Shown here piece by piece: positions 1-6,360 of a DNA stretch of 13,613 bases. Made by a program: the position numbers and the translations under genes. Numbering within the stretch: the stretch's first letter is position 1; every line of letters starts with the position of its first letter. Source of the DNA: Eubacteriales Family XIII. Incertae Sedis bacterium (lineage in GTDB: Bacteria; Bacillota; Clostridia; Peptostreptococcales; Anaerovoracaceae). The stretch covers positions 1 to 13,613 of the forward strand of contig JAIRPC010000131.1 of the NCBI GenBank assembly GCA_031257215.1, given 5' to 3'. The notes under the pieces were generated by a model. That model ran no database searches and had not been told where the DNA came from. It was given only the letters and a program-made list of their open reading frames with translations.

Positions 1-1233
1 CGCGTGGTCTATCACGCTTTCGGCGTCGAACACCACTATGTCCGCCGCCTTCCCCTCCTCTATCGAGCCCGTGCCTGTTAGCCCGTACCGCCGCGCTGGC
101 AGTATGGTTATCTTCCTGAGCGCTTCCATCAAGGTCAAGACGTTCTCCTGGCGCACGTATTTTCCGAGAAGCCTTGGGAACGTGCCTGATATTTCGGGCG
201 AACCTACGTTCATGTAGTGCGGGCCGTCCGCCGCGTTCGTGGATACGTAGACGTAGTTCTTTTTCAGCGCCGACAGGATGGCGTCCTCGTTGCAGACGAA
301 CGCGGATATCAGTGTTTCGGGGTACTCGCGCCTGAGCAGCCTGAACAGGTTCTCGTCGCAGTATTCACCGCTGTGTATGCCTGACGATATGAGCAGGTCT
401 GTTACGGACGCGCCGCCGTATTCCTTCTCCCAGCCCTCGTCGAAAACGCCCGTGCCGATACAAACGGAGAACGCGTCATACAGGCAGGTGTCCGCTGTTA
501 TGTCCAGCCCTTTCGCGCGTGCGCCGTCCAGTATTCCGAGGGCGTTCTCCATAGCGTCATTGATCCCCACCATATACATGAGTTGCAGGATCTGGGCGCT
601 GGCGCCCGTTTCCTCGCAGACCCGTAGGATTTCGTCAAAGCATTGCAGGGCTTCCAGCCCGTCCTTTCGCAGGTGTACCAGTATAGGCCGCCCGTATTCG
701 GCCGCCACCTCCGAAAGCCCGCGCAGCTCCTCATATGACGTGCCCGGTATCAGTTCCAGCCCGAACGCGATCCCAAAAGCGCCCTGTTCCAGAAACTGCT
801 TCGCCAGGTTCGCCATGGCCCGCACCTGCTGTGATGTCGCCGGCTCGTTCGGCGCCACGCCCGCCGCGTTTCTCAGCACGAACGAATGCGATATGGCGTA
901 GCCCTGGTTGATGAGAAAGCCCTCTTGGTATATCCTGCGGAAGACGTGGCTGTTCAGGTTGCGCTCGCCGCCGATGGTCGTCGTGCCGCCCTGGCGCGCC
1001 ATGCATTCCGCCGAGTACATATTGCCGTCCACGTGGGAATGGAAGTCTATGAACCCAGGGGACACGACCATGCCCTCCGCGTCTATCTCGGCGCGGCCGT
1101 CTATGCCCGCCTCCGTTATGCGGGCTATGCGGTCGCCGTCGATGCCTATGTTCACGGCGGAGAATGTCTCGTTCACCACGTCCGCCACCTGCCCGCCGCG
1201 TATAACGAGGTCGTATATGTTCTCCCCCGTCAC
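1..1233 (-). CDS. Amidohydrolase, N-acyl-D-amino-acid deacylase-like (3' part cut by window edge)
   Basis: The frame is open for 411 codons from a GTG at 1233 and continues past the window, so the C-terminus is missing; D-aminoacylases are usually about 480-530 residues. The order is typical of the family: N-terminal beta-sandwich strand (YDLVIRGGQV), then PGFIDFHSHVD with the H65-S-H67-x-D69 metal motif, GRPILVHLRKDG with H187, DITADTCLYDAF, an ADG motif with D336 where the catalytic Asp is expected, SGTFPRLLGKYVR, and the C-terminal GSIEEGKAADIVVFD. The family hydrolyses N-acyl or cyclic amide bonds in the cytoplasm. Two usual ligands look replaced: the GNCG cysteine position reads GGER (E90), and the second active-site histidine (usually in SHLK) reads LQLM (Q217). 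The start overlaps the regulator stop as GTGA, so the two are probably co-translated. The family call is firm; the substrate is unknown. Confidence 0.85.
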   Translation of the reverse strand, partial: MTGENIYDLVIRGGQVADVVNETFSAVNIGIDGDRIARITEAGIDGRAEIDAEGMVVSPGFIDFHSHVDGNMYSAECMARQGGTTTIGGERNLNSHVFRRIYQEGFLINQGYAISHSFVLRNAAGVAPNEPATSQQVRAMANLAKQFLEQGAFGIAFGLELIPGTSYEELRGLSEVAAEYGRPILVHLRKDGLEALQCFDEILRVCEETGASAQILQLMYMVGINDAMENALGILDGARAKGLDITADTCLYDAFSVCIGTGVFDEGWEKEYGGASVTDLLISSGIHSGEYCDENLFRLLRREYPETLISAFVCNEDAILSALKKNYVYVSTNAADGPHYMNVGSPEISGTFPRLLGKYVRQENVLTLMEALRKITILPARRYGLTGTGSIEEGKAADIVVFDAESVIDHA

Positions 1234-3203
1234 GACAGATACCCCGCGCCGCGCAGCATGCGGTAGACGGTCGAGCGGCTGATGTTCAGCGCTTCCGCGG
1301 TGCGCTTGATGTTCCCGCCGAACCTGCCGTACACGTTGTTGACGTAGCGCGCGCTCACCGTGCCGAGGTCGTCGATATTGTCGGTGCGGAAATCCTCGCG
1401 CGCGAAATCGTCCGCGTTTTCGAGGATGTTCTTCGGTAGCATGTCCACAGTTATTCTGCCTCCGTCCGCGAATATGAGAATCCGTTCGAGAACATTGTGC
1501 AGCTGCCTGACATTGCCGGGCCACGAGTAATTGCAGATGGCGCGCATCGCGGATTCGTCCACGGCGCGTATACTGCTCCTCGCGCGGTTTTTCGAGATGA
1601 ACTCGTCTACCAGGAATGGTATGTCCTCCCTGCGGTCGCGCAGCGGCGGGATGTTGATATGCACGACGTTCAAGCGGTAGTAGAGATCCTCGCGGAACGT
1701 CCCTTTCTCGGTTTCCTTCTGCAGGTCGAGATTGGACGCGGCGATGATCTGAACGTCCACCCGCGTCGGCTGCCGCCCCCCTACCCGCGTGACAAGGCTG
1801 TCTTGAAGCACGCGCAATAATTTTGCCTGCATGTCGAGGGGCAGGTTGCCTATTTCGTCCAGGAACAGCGTACCGTTGTGCGCTTGCTCAAACTTGCCCT
1901 CCATGCCGCCTTTCTTCGCGCCCGTGAATGCGCCTTCCTCATAGCCGAACAGCTCGCTCTCAATCAGCTCGTGCGGTATAGCGCCGCAGTCCACCGCGAC
2001 GAACGGCTCGTCGGAGCGTGCGCTCCTGCTGTGTATCGCCTGGGCGAACACCTCCTTGCCCGTGCCGCTCTCGCCCTCCAAGATCACCCTCGCGCCGTAG
2101 TCGGCGGCGCGCTTGGCGTCGTCTACGCGGCTGAGTATCTCCGTGGATGCGCCAACAATGCTTTCAAAGGTGAAGAGGTCGCCCTCGCGCGATATGGCGT
2201 TCGCCATCTCCGCCACCTCGTCGGTGGCGGTGAAGATCAGTATCTCGTTCTCCCATTCGCGGCTGCTGTTCGCAGGGTGGTGGTTGAGCAGGGCCCGCCA
2301 GGATTTTTCCTCGCCAATGATCTTGACGGGCAGGTTGACGTGCGTGTTGGACTCGCGCAGCAGCACGTCTATCTTCGGGCGCATGTTCACGGAGCTGATG
2401 TTTTTCCCTATGAGCTTGTCCTTGCCCACCGCGCAGTATTCTAGGAATTTCAGGTTGACATAGGAGATGTTGCGGTTCTTGTCCAGGTAGATGATCCCGT
2501 CTGTTATAGAGTCAAGAACATCCTGTTTTTCCTTGTTCTGCCGCTCTATGATGGCGTGGCTGCGGAACACGCCTATGCCGTTTTCGATGGCGGCTGCGGC
2601 CGCGGCCGCGACCGACCTCATGTATTCGCTCATGTTTTCGAGCCGCACGAATATGCCGATAGCCCCCCTGATCTTGCCGTCCACGTCGCGGATTGGCGCG
2701 GCATACCCCGCGTATTTGTGGTAGCGCTGGTAGTAATGCTGCGCGCCTATGACGCTCGCCGCTTCGAGGTATCTCAGCGCGAAATCGACGCAGTTCGTCC
2801 CTGCCGCCCTCTCCCGCAGGTTGGCGCGAATGTCCCCCAGATACCGTTCCTCGTCGCCTTTCCTGCGCAGGCGCAGCACCACTCCGTCGGCGTCAACGAT
2901 ATACACGGCTATGCGCTGCTCTTTCAGGGTGTTTATGATGCTGTCTATGATGGTGTCCGCGATTTTCAGGTAGTTCGTGTTGCGCGAAAGCCGCTCCTCG
3001 AACTCCGCCACAGGGCATGGCGTCGCGTCGTTCTCGTCGGCGGCGCCAGAAAGACCCGCCTCGCCACAGCGCCCCCACGACTCGCAAATCCTCTGCCCTA
3101 TGATGTCGGCGTTGCACACGCTGTTGCGGAAATAGTCCACCCAAGCGTATTCGTAGCCGATCAGCTCCGGGTTTTCGACATTGTAGAACGGATTGACTGA
3201 CAT
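1230..3203 (-). CDS. Sigma-54-dependent transcriptional activator (GAF-PAS-AAA+-Fis HTH)
   Basis: A 657-residue enhancer-binding protein. An N-terminal sensory region (about 75-215) looks like a GAF domain, followed by a PAS-like domain (about 225-330). The AAA+ core has Walker A GESGTGKE (377-384), the sigma-54-contacting GAFTGA loop (424-429), Walker B GTLFLDE (444-450) and WPGNVRQL (561-568). A Fis-type helix-turn-helix closes the protein (about 617-653, NIKRTAEALNISRSTVYRML). An Ala run lies at 199-205. No receiver domain is seen, so a small ligand rather than a kinase probably controls it. I chose the ATG at 3203 over an in-frame ATG at 3272: AAAGGAG (3215-3221) lies 11 bases upstream, and the 3272 start would fall inside the regulator's own sigma-70 promoter. 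It is divergent from a -24/-12 promoter, so it very likely activates the rightward genes. Overall design resembles AcoR/DhaR-type regulators. Confidence 0.95.
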   Translation of the reverse strand: MSVNPFYNVENPELIGYEYAWVDYFRNSVCNADIIGQRICESWGRCGEAGLSGAADENDATPCPVAEFEERLSRNTNYLKIADTIIDSIINTLKEQRIAVYIVDADGVVLRLRRKGDEERYLGDIRANLRERAAGTNCVDFALRYLEAASVIGAQHYYQRYHKYAGYAAPIRDVDGKIRGAIGIFVRLENMSEYMRSVAAAAAAAIENGIGVFRSHAIIERQNKEKQDVLDSITDGIIYLDKNRNISYVNLKFLEYCAVGKDKLIGKNISSVNMRPKIDVLLRESNTHVNLPVKIIGEEKSWRALLNHHPANSSREWENEILIFTATDEVAEMANAISREGDLFTFESIVGASTEILSRVDDAKRAADYGARVILEGESGTGKEVFAQAIHSRSARSDEPFVAVDCGAIPHELIESELFGYEEGAFTGAKKGGMEGKFEQAHNGTLFLDEIGNLPLDMQAKLLRVLQDSLVTRVGGRQPTRVDVQIIAASNLDLQKETEKGTFREDLYYRLNVVHINIPPLRDRREDIPFLVDEFISKNRARSSIRAVDESAMRAICNYSWPGNVRQLHNVLERILIFADGGRITVDMLPKNILENADDFAREDFRTDNIDDLGTVSARYVNNVYGRFGGNIKRTAEALNISRSTVYRMLRGAGYLS

Positions 3204-3250
3204 AGCCTGCCCAACTCCTTTCACAGCGGCGGATTCATTTATGTCCCATA

Positions 3251-3279
3251 ATAATACACTACCGCCCACCATATTTCAA
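3251..3279 (-). promoter_or_regulatory. Sigma-70-type promoter for the regulator gene
   Basis: Read on the minus strand, TTGAAA (3279-3274) and TATTAT (3256-3251) are each one base off consensus and separated by exactly 17 bp. Transcription would start near 3244, giving a leader of about 40 bases to the ATG at 3203. The match is seen directly; use in the cell is inferred. Confidence 0.7.
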
Positions 3280-3306
3280 TGCCCCTACCGACAAAAGCTC
3301 GATAAT

Positions 3307-3323
3307 TGTATCGTAATGATACA
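3307..3323. promoter_or_regulatory. Distal palindromic activator site (putative UAS)
   Basis: TGTATCGTAATGATACA has 6-bp inverted arms (TGTATC/GATACA) in the TGT-N11-ACA style. It is a near copy of the site at 3338-3354 (one base different). It lies about 185 bp upstream of the -12 element, in the normal range for sigma-54 enhancers, and about 28 bp upstream of the regulator's -35, so it could also mediate autoregulation. Confidence 0.75.
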
Positions 3324-3337
3324 TTATAACGGACTAA

Positions 3338-3354
3338 TGTATCGTAACGATACA
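3338..3354. promoter_or_regulatory. Proximal palindromic activator site (putative UAS)
   Basis: TGTATCGTAACGATACA is a 17-bp palindrome with perfect 7-bp arms (TGTATCG/CGATACA). Its centre is 31 bp from that of the distal site, close to three helical turns, so two regulator dimers would sit on the same DNA face. It lies about 154 bp upstream of the -12 element. I see no further copies in the window. Confidence 0.78.
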
Positions 3355-3404
3355 TGTTATTGGAGATTTACTGTGCGAGACGGGGCGCAAAATGCTTGAT
3401 ACTG

Positions 3405-3455
3405 CCGTAGCTTTAAACAATAATCCATTTTACAAAAAAAACTTTGATTGAAAAC
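3405..3455. promoter_or_regulatory. AT-rich spacer with possible DNA-bend site
   Basis: Between the activator sites and the sigma-54 promoter the DNA turns distinctly AT-rich, with an A-run at about 3433-3441. On the minus strand 3449-3437 reads AATCAAAGTTTTT, one base off the IHF consensus WATCAA-N4-TTR. Sigma-54 promoters often need such a bend to bring enhancer and polymerase together. If this is a Bacillota genome, HU rather than IHF would be the bender. No gene is seen here; the function is inferred. Confidence 0.35.
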
Positions 3456-3479
3456 CCGCGCCTTCCCGCCGTGCCCGAA

Positions 3480-3524
3480 TATGGTTGGCACACGGCTTGC
3501 TATTTGGTGTGATTGGCAACCATA
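3480..3524. repeat. 8-bp inverted repeat bracketing the sigma-54 promoter
   Basis: TATGGTTG (3480-3487) and CAACCATA (3517-3524) are perfect inverted arms. They enclose the -12 element and the predicted start and overlap the -24 GG. This could be a repressor operator, a cruciform, or chance; nothing else in the window shows the same word. Confidence 0.45.
3485..3501 (+). promoter_or_regulatory. Sigma-54 (-24/-12) promoter for the rightward operon
   Basis: TTGGCACACGGCTTGCT carries the -24 GG (3487-3488) and -12 GC (3499-3500) separated by exactly 10 bp, and matches TGGCAC-N5-TTGCW completely. The predicted start is about 3511-3512, leaving a leader of about 95 bases before the first gene. 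With the divergent GAFTGA-bearing activator and the paired palindromes upstream, all three parts of a sigma-54 circuit are present. Confidence 0.92.
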
Positions 3525-3606
3525 AGTTATCATCAGCAAGGTTGCCTGCGGGCAGGGGCTCCGTCCCGCCGCCCGAGGGCAGCATGGCAGCAAGAGAGGT
3601 GAACGA
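3512..3606 (+). other. GC-rich 5' leader of the first operon gene
   Basis: The predicted untranslated leader contains a G/C-dense stretch (about 3541-3585) with several short self-complementary words (for example GCCC-GA-GGGC) but no clear terminator or riboswitch that I recognise. A ribosome binding site, AGAGGTGA, precedes the ATG at 3607. An 8-codon ORF (3584-3610) ends overlapping that ATG as ATGA; its significance is doubtful. Confidence 0.3.
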
Positions 3607-4767
3607 ATGACTTTATCAACTTATTCTTTTTCCTTGCCGACCAGAATAGAGTTCGGTGAGGGCGTGGTGAAAACCGCGGGCGAGGAAGCAAAGGCCTTGG
3701 GCGCGACAAAAGTGTTGCTAGTCGCGGACAAAGGCGTTATCGGCGCGGGGCTGACGAAGCCCGTCGAGGAAAGCCTTGACGCGGCGGGGATCGCCTATGA
3801 GCTTTACGACCAGATCGTGCCAAACCCCAGGGACGTACATGTAGAGGAGGGCTACCGCGCCGCCAAGGACGCGGGCGCCGACGTGCTGATCGCGGTCGGC
3901 GGGGGAAGCTCTATGGATACCGCCAAGGGCATCGGGACGCTGCTCACGCACGGCGGCTCGGTGCAGGATTGGTGCGGCTTCCAGCTTTTGGAGCGCCCGA
4001 TAACGCCGCTCATCTGCGTGCCGACCACGGCGGGCACGGGCAGCGAGGTTACGCCGTTCGCGGTCATCACCGACACGACGACGCATGTGAAGCTGAACAT
4101 ATTCGACCCGAAAGCGGCGGCGGCGGTCGCGCTCGTCGATCCGTCCGTGCTGTTGAACCTGCCGTCCCACATCATGGCGTCAACAGGCGTGGACGCGCTG
4201 ACTCACGCGGTCGAGGCCTATACCTGCAACGTGGCGAACCCGCATACGGACGCCTACGCGATATACGCGATAGACCTCATCATCAAGAACCTGCGCAAGG
4301 CGGTCGCCGCCCCCGACATCGAGTCCTGCACGGGCATGATGCTGGGCAGCACCATCGCGGGCATAGCGTTCGGCTACGCGGACGTTGCCGCGGTGCATTG
4401 CATGGCGGAGGCGCTGGGCGGGCGCTACGACACGCCGCACGGCGTCGCGAACGCGCTGTTCCTGCCGACGGTCACGGAGTTCAACATCCCCGCTGACATC
4501 AAGAAGCACGTGGAGGTCGCGCGCGCCCTCGGCGTGAACACGGATGGCAAGAACCCCGAAGCCGCCGCCATGGAGGGCGTGGAGGCGATCCGCAGCCTGT
4601 GCGAGGATGTCGGCATACCCAAGATGAAGGACCTGCCCGACATCAACCCGGACGACTTCCCCGCGCTGGCGGAAGCGTCGGAGCAAAACGTTTCAACGCC
4701 GAGCAACCCACGGGAGGTTACGGCCAAGGATTATTTGTATCTCTTTAAGAAGGCTTACGAGTCTTAG
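3607..4767 (+). CDS. Iron-containing (group III) alcohol dehydrogenase 1
   Basis: 386 residues, full length for the Fe-ADH family (NAD(P)-dependent interconversion of alcohols and aldehydes, cytoplasmic). The nucleotide-binding GGGSSMD is at 98-104 and GTGSEVTPFAVITD at about 143-156. The four metal ligands are present: D196 and H200 in DALTHAVEAY, H264 in AVHCMAEALGG, H278 in TPHGVANA. The closest functional relatives by motif are the 1,3-propanediol/butanol/methanol dehydrogenases; substrate cannot be assigned. It is the first gene after the sigma-54 promoter and lies 17 bases upstream of the amidase gene, so the two should be co-expressed. It is homologous along its whole length to the second ADH at 11746-12900. 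Confidence 0.95.
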   Translation: MTLSTYSFSLPTRIEFGEGVVKTAGEEAKALGATKVLLVADKGVIGAGLTKPVEESLDAAGIAYELYDQIVPNPRDVHVEEGYRAAKDAGADVLIAVGGGSSMDTAKGIGTLLTHGGSVQDWCGFQLLERPITPLICVPTTAGTGSEVTPFAVITDTTTHVKLNIFDPKAAAAVALVDPSVLLNLPSHIMASTGVDALTHAVEAYTCNVANPHTDAYAIYAIDLIIKNLRKAVAAPDIESCTGMMLGSTIAGIAFGYADVAAVHCMAEALGGRYDTPHGVANALFLPTVTEFNIPADIKKHVEVARALGVNTDGKNPEAAAMEGVEAIRSLCEDVGIPKMKDLPDINPDDFPALAEASEQNVSTPSNPREVTAKDYLYLFKKAYES

Positions 4768-4784
4768 AAAGGAAAGGTAACAGG

Positions 4785-5699
4785 ATGAATATCGGTAATT
4801 TCTATGCCTTGCACGGAAAAATCGAAACGGAAGCGCTGAGCGTCGTCGTTTCCCAATTCGCCCCCAAGAGCGCGGCGAACTGGGATCAGATCGACGAGAA
4901 CGTTGACCAGATCATTGCCCGCATGGACCAGGCGGCGGCAGGCTTCCCGGGCTTCGACCTATTCGTCAGCCCCGAATGTGCGTTCCAGGGCTACCACGCA
5001 GGCAAATGGTCGGAGTTCCTGCTAGATATCGACGGTCCGCAGGTGCAGCGCGTCAAAGACAAATGCAAGGAGCTGAACGTCTGGGGCATATTCAACCCGT
5101 GGATAAAGCCGAAGGACGGGCGCTTCTGCGACAACACGGCCATACTCGTCAACAACGAGGGCGAGATCGTGCATGAGTACGTCAAGATGAACCCATGGAC
5201 GCCAGGCGAGCCGACGCAGGCGGGCTCCGCGTGCGGCGTGGCCGACGGCCCGAAGGGCGCGAAGATAGGCATCATCATCTGCGCGGACGGCGACTATCCC
5301 GAGATCTGGCGCGAGGCCGCCGTCAACGGCGCGAACGTGATAGTCCGCGTGTCGCACTATATGGCGCCGTTCGACCGCGCCATGCAGATCACCAACAAGG
5401 CGGGCGCCTACTGCAACCAGGTATACGTCGTAAGCTGCAACACGGCGGGCATGGACGAGTACTACAATTACTTCGGCGAGAGCTGCATATACAATCCCGA
5501 CGGTACAGAGATCATCCAGGCGCCGACGGGCATTCCCTATGTCATCAAAGCCGACCTCTACCCGGGCATCATAGACCACATGCGCAAACAGGCGGTTCAC
5601 GCCAACCCGATGTACACCTATCGGTACAGGGGCGCGTCCAACCCCGACGACGACGGGTATGGCCAGCCGAACATGCCGTACAACGCGTACAAATATTGA
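4785..5699 (+). CDS. Nitrilase-superfamily amidase (aliphatic amidase/formamidase-like)
   Basis: 304 residues of the carbon-nitrogen hydrolase fold, which hydrolyses small amides to acid plus ammonia. The Glu-Lys-Cys triad is intact: E64 in SPECAFQG, K134 in EYVKMNPWTPGEP, C166 in IIICADGDYPEIWR. The KMNPW and DGDYPEIWR motifs and the later NTAGMDEYYNYFGES resemble branch-2 enzymes (AmiE, AmiF) far more than nitrilases or beta-ureidopropionases. It is some 30-40 residues shorter than AmiE/AmiF, missing their C-terminal tail, which helps build the hexamer there. The residue after the nucleophile is Ala, where AmiF has His and AmiE Asp. Substrate range is therefore uncertain. Position directly behind the ADH suggests a shared pathway. 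Confidence 0.9.
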   Translation: MNIGNFYALHGKIETEALSVVVSQFAPKSAANWDQIDENVDQIIARMDQAAAGFPGFDLFVSPECAFQGYHAGKWSEFLLDIDGPQVQRVKDKCKELNVWGIFNPWIKPKDGRFCDNTAILVNNEGEIVHEYVKMNPWTPGEPTQAGSACGVADGPKGAKIGIIICADGDYPEIWREAAVNGANVIVRVSHYMAPFDRAMQITNKAGAYCNQVYVVSCNTAGMDEYYNYFGESCIYNPDGTEIIQAPTGIPYVIKADLYPGIIDHMRKQAVHANPMYTYRYRGASNPDDDGYGQPNMPYNAYKY

Positions 5700-5732
5700 T
5701 GCCGCAGCCAAAGAAAAAGAAGGAGGCAAACC

Positions 5733-5981
5733 ATGTTTTTCTATAAAATTGAAGGCAATCCGTTCACAGCCGACATGCACTACATGCACAAGGCTATGGC
5801 GCCCATAGACTACCCGACCACCAAAGCGGATATCATCTCCAAGATCGGCGACGAGAAAATCCGCGTCGGGCATGACGCCTACACGAGCGTAGCGGATCTT
5901 GTTTCGCCGCTCAAAAAAGAGTCGTATGGCTGCGCCTGCGAATTCTACTGCTCCCTGTTCGCGAATCTCTACAAGGAATAA
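5733..5981 (+). CDS. Small conserved-looking protein of unknown function (82 aa)
   Basis: I do not firmly recognise this protein. It is backed by an excellent AAGGAGG six bases before the ATG and by its place within an operon (33 bases after the amidase gene). It is soluble-looking, with no signal peptide or membrane segment. The C-terminal half has a GDEKIRVG segment followed by a Cys cluster, YGCACEFYC (C67, C69, C73), that could bind a metal or be redox active. The DYPTTKADIISKI stretch has a faint likeness to DUF2795-type small domains, not enough for a call. It could be an accessory or assembly protein of the amidase or the ADH. Confidence 0.75.
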   Translation: MFFYKIEGNPFTADMHYMHKAMAPIDYPTTKADIISKIGDEKIRVGHDAYTSVADLVSPLKKESYGCACEFYCSLFANLYKE

Positions 5982-5991
5982 CAGGGCGTTC

Positions 5992-6035
5992 GGACCGTGC
6001 AAGCCAGGCCGCCCAATCGGCCCCTTGCACGGTCC
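5992..6035 (+). other. Long intergenic hairpin without a U-tract
   Basis: A perfect 12-bp stem (5992-6003 with 6024-6035, GGACCGTGCAAG) is extended inside by GGCCG/CGGCC (6007-6011 with 6018-6022) around a 6-base loop. The sequence after it is ATGATCACGG, so it is not a classical intrinsic terminator. It sits in the 118-bp gap between the enzyme genes and the transporter genes. It may act as an mRNA stability or processing element, or a factor-dependent attenuator that sets enzyme versus transporter levels. Confidence 0.65.
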
Positions 6036-6099
6036 ATGATCACGGCACAGCTCGAAACCATCTATTATATGCACGTTACAAGGAAGGAGATCTAGTCCT

Positions 6100-6360
6100 A
6101 TGACCAAGAAAAGAAAACAGCTTTACATCAAATGGGCAATATACTTTCTCGCAATCATTATCTATATAACTGGCGCGGCGATACAGCCGATCTGGGATCA
6201 CATCGAGCCATATGTTTTGGGTGCGCCGTTCTCGGTTTTCAATATCGTGCTCGTGCAGGTGCTGATATGCCTCGGGCTCTGCCTGATGTTCACCACCGAC
6301 CGAAAGCTCGCGAAAAAGGAAAAGGAAATGCGCGAAAGGGGTGAGAAAATTGACTACTAA
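6100..6360 (+). CDS. DUF3311-type small membrane protein, symporter partner
   Basis: 86 residues with two clear hydrophobic helices (about 10-31 and 45-66), a basic N-terminus and a charged, Lys/Glu-rich C-terminal tail. Size, the GAPFSVFNIV segment and the position immediately before and overlapping an SSS-family symporter fit the DUF3311 family, which is found as a companion subunit of such transporters. Its role is not well established; it may stabilise or regulate the symporter. AAGGAG lies upstream of the ATG, and the 3' end overlaps the symporter start, so translation is coupled. Confidence 0.85.
   Translation: MTKKRKQLYIKWAIYFLAIIIYITGAAIQPIWDHIEPYVLGAPFSVFNIVLVQVLICLGLCLMFTTDRKLAKKEKEMRERGEKIDY

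Noticed and set aside
3204..3272. N-terminal extension of the regulator to ATG 3272
   Set aside because: That start lies inside the -35/-10 spacer of the regulator's own promoter; ATG 3203 has a ribosome binding site.
3357..3593. Minus-strand frame across the sigma-54 promoter region
   Set aside because: It covers the promoter, AT-rich spacer and leader, has no good ribosome binding site, and the composition is not protein-like.
3584..3610. Eight-codon leader ORF ending ATGA over the ADH1 start
   Set aside because: Too short to support, with only a weak upstream GAGG; probably chance.
5992..6035. Hairpin read as an intrinsic terminator
   Set aside because: No U-tract follows the stem on either strand; kept as an undefined RNA structure.
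5022..6107. Long minus-strand open frame (361 codons) opposite the amidase and 82-residue genes
   Set aside because: It is a GC-driven shadow: its translation is rich in Arg/Val/Asp with no recognisable domain, and it covers two well-supported plus-strand genes and the intergenic hairpin.
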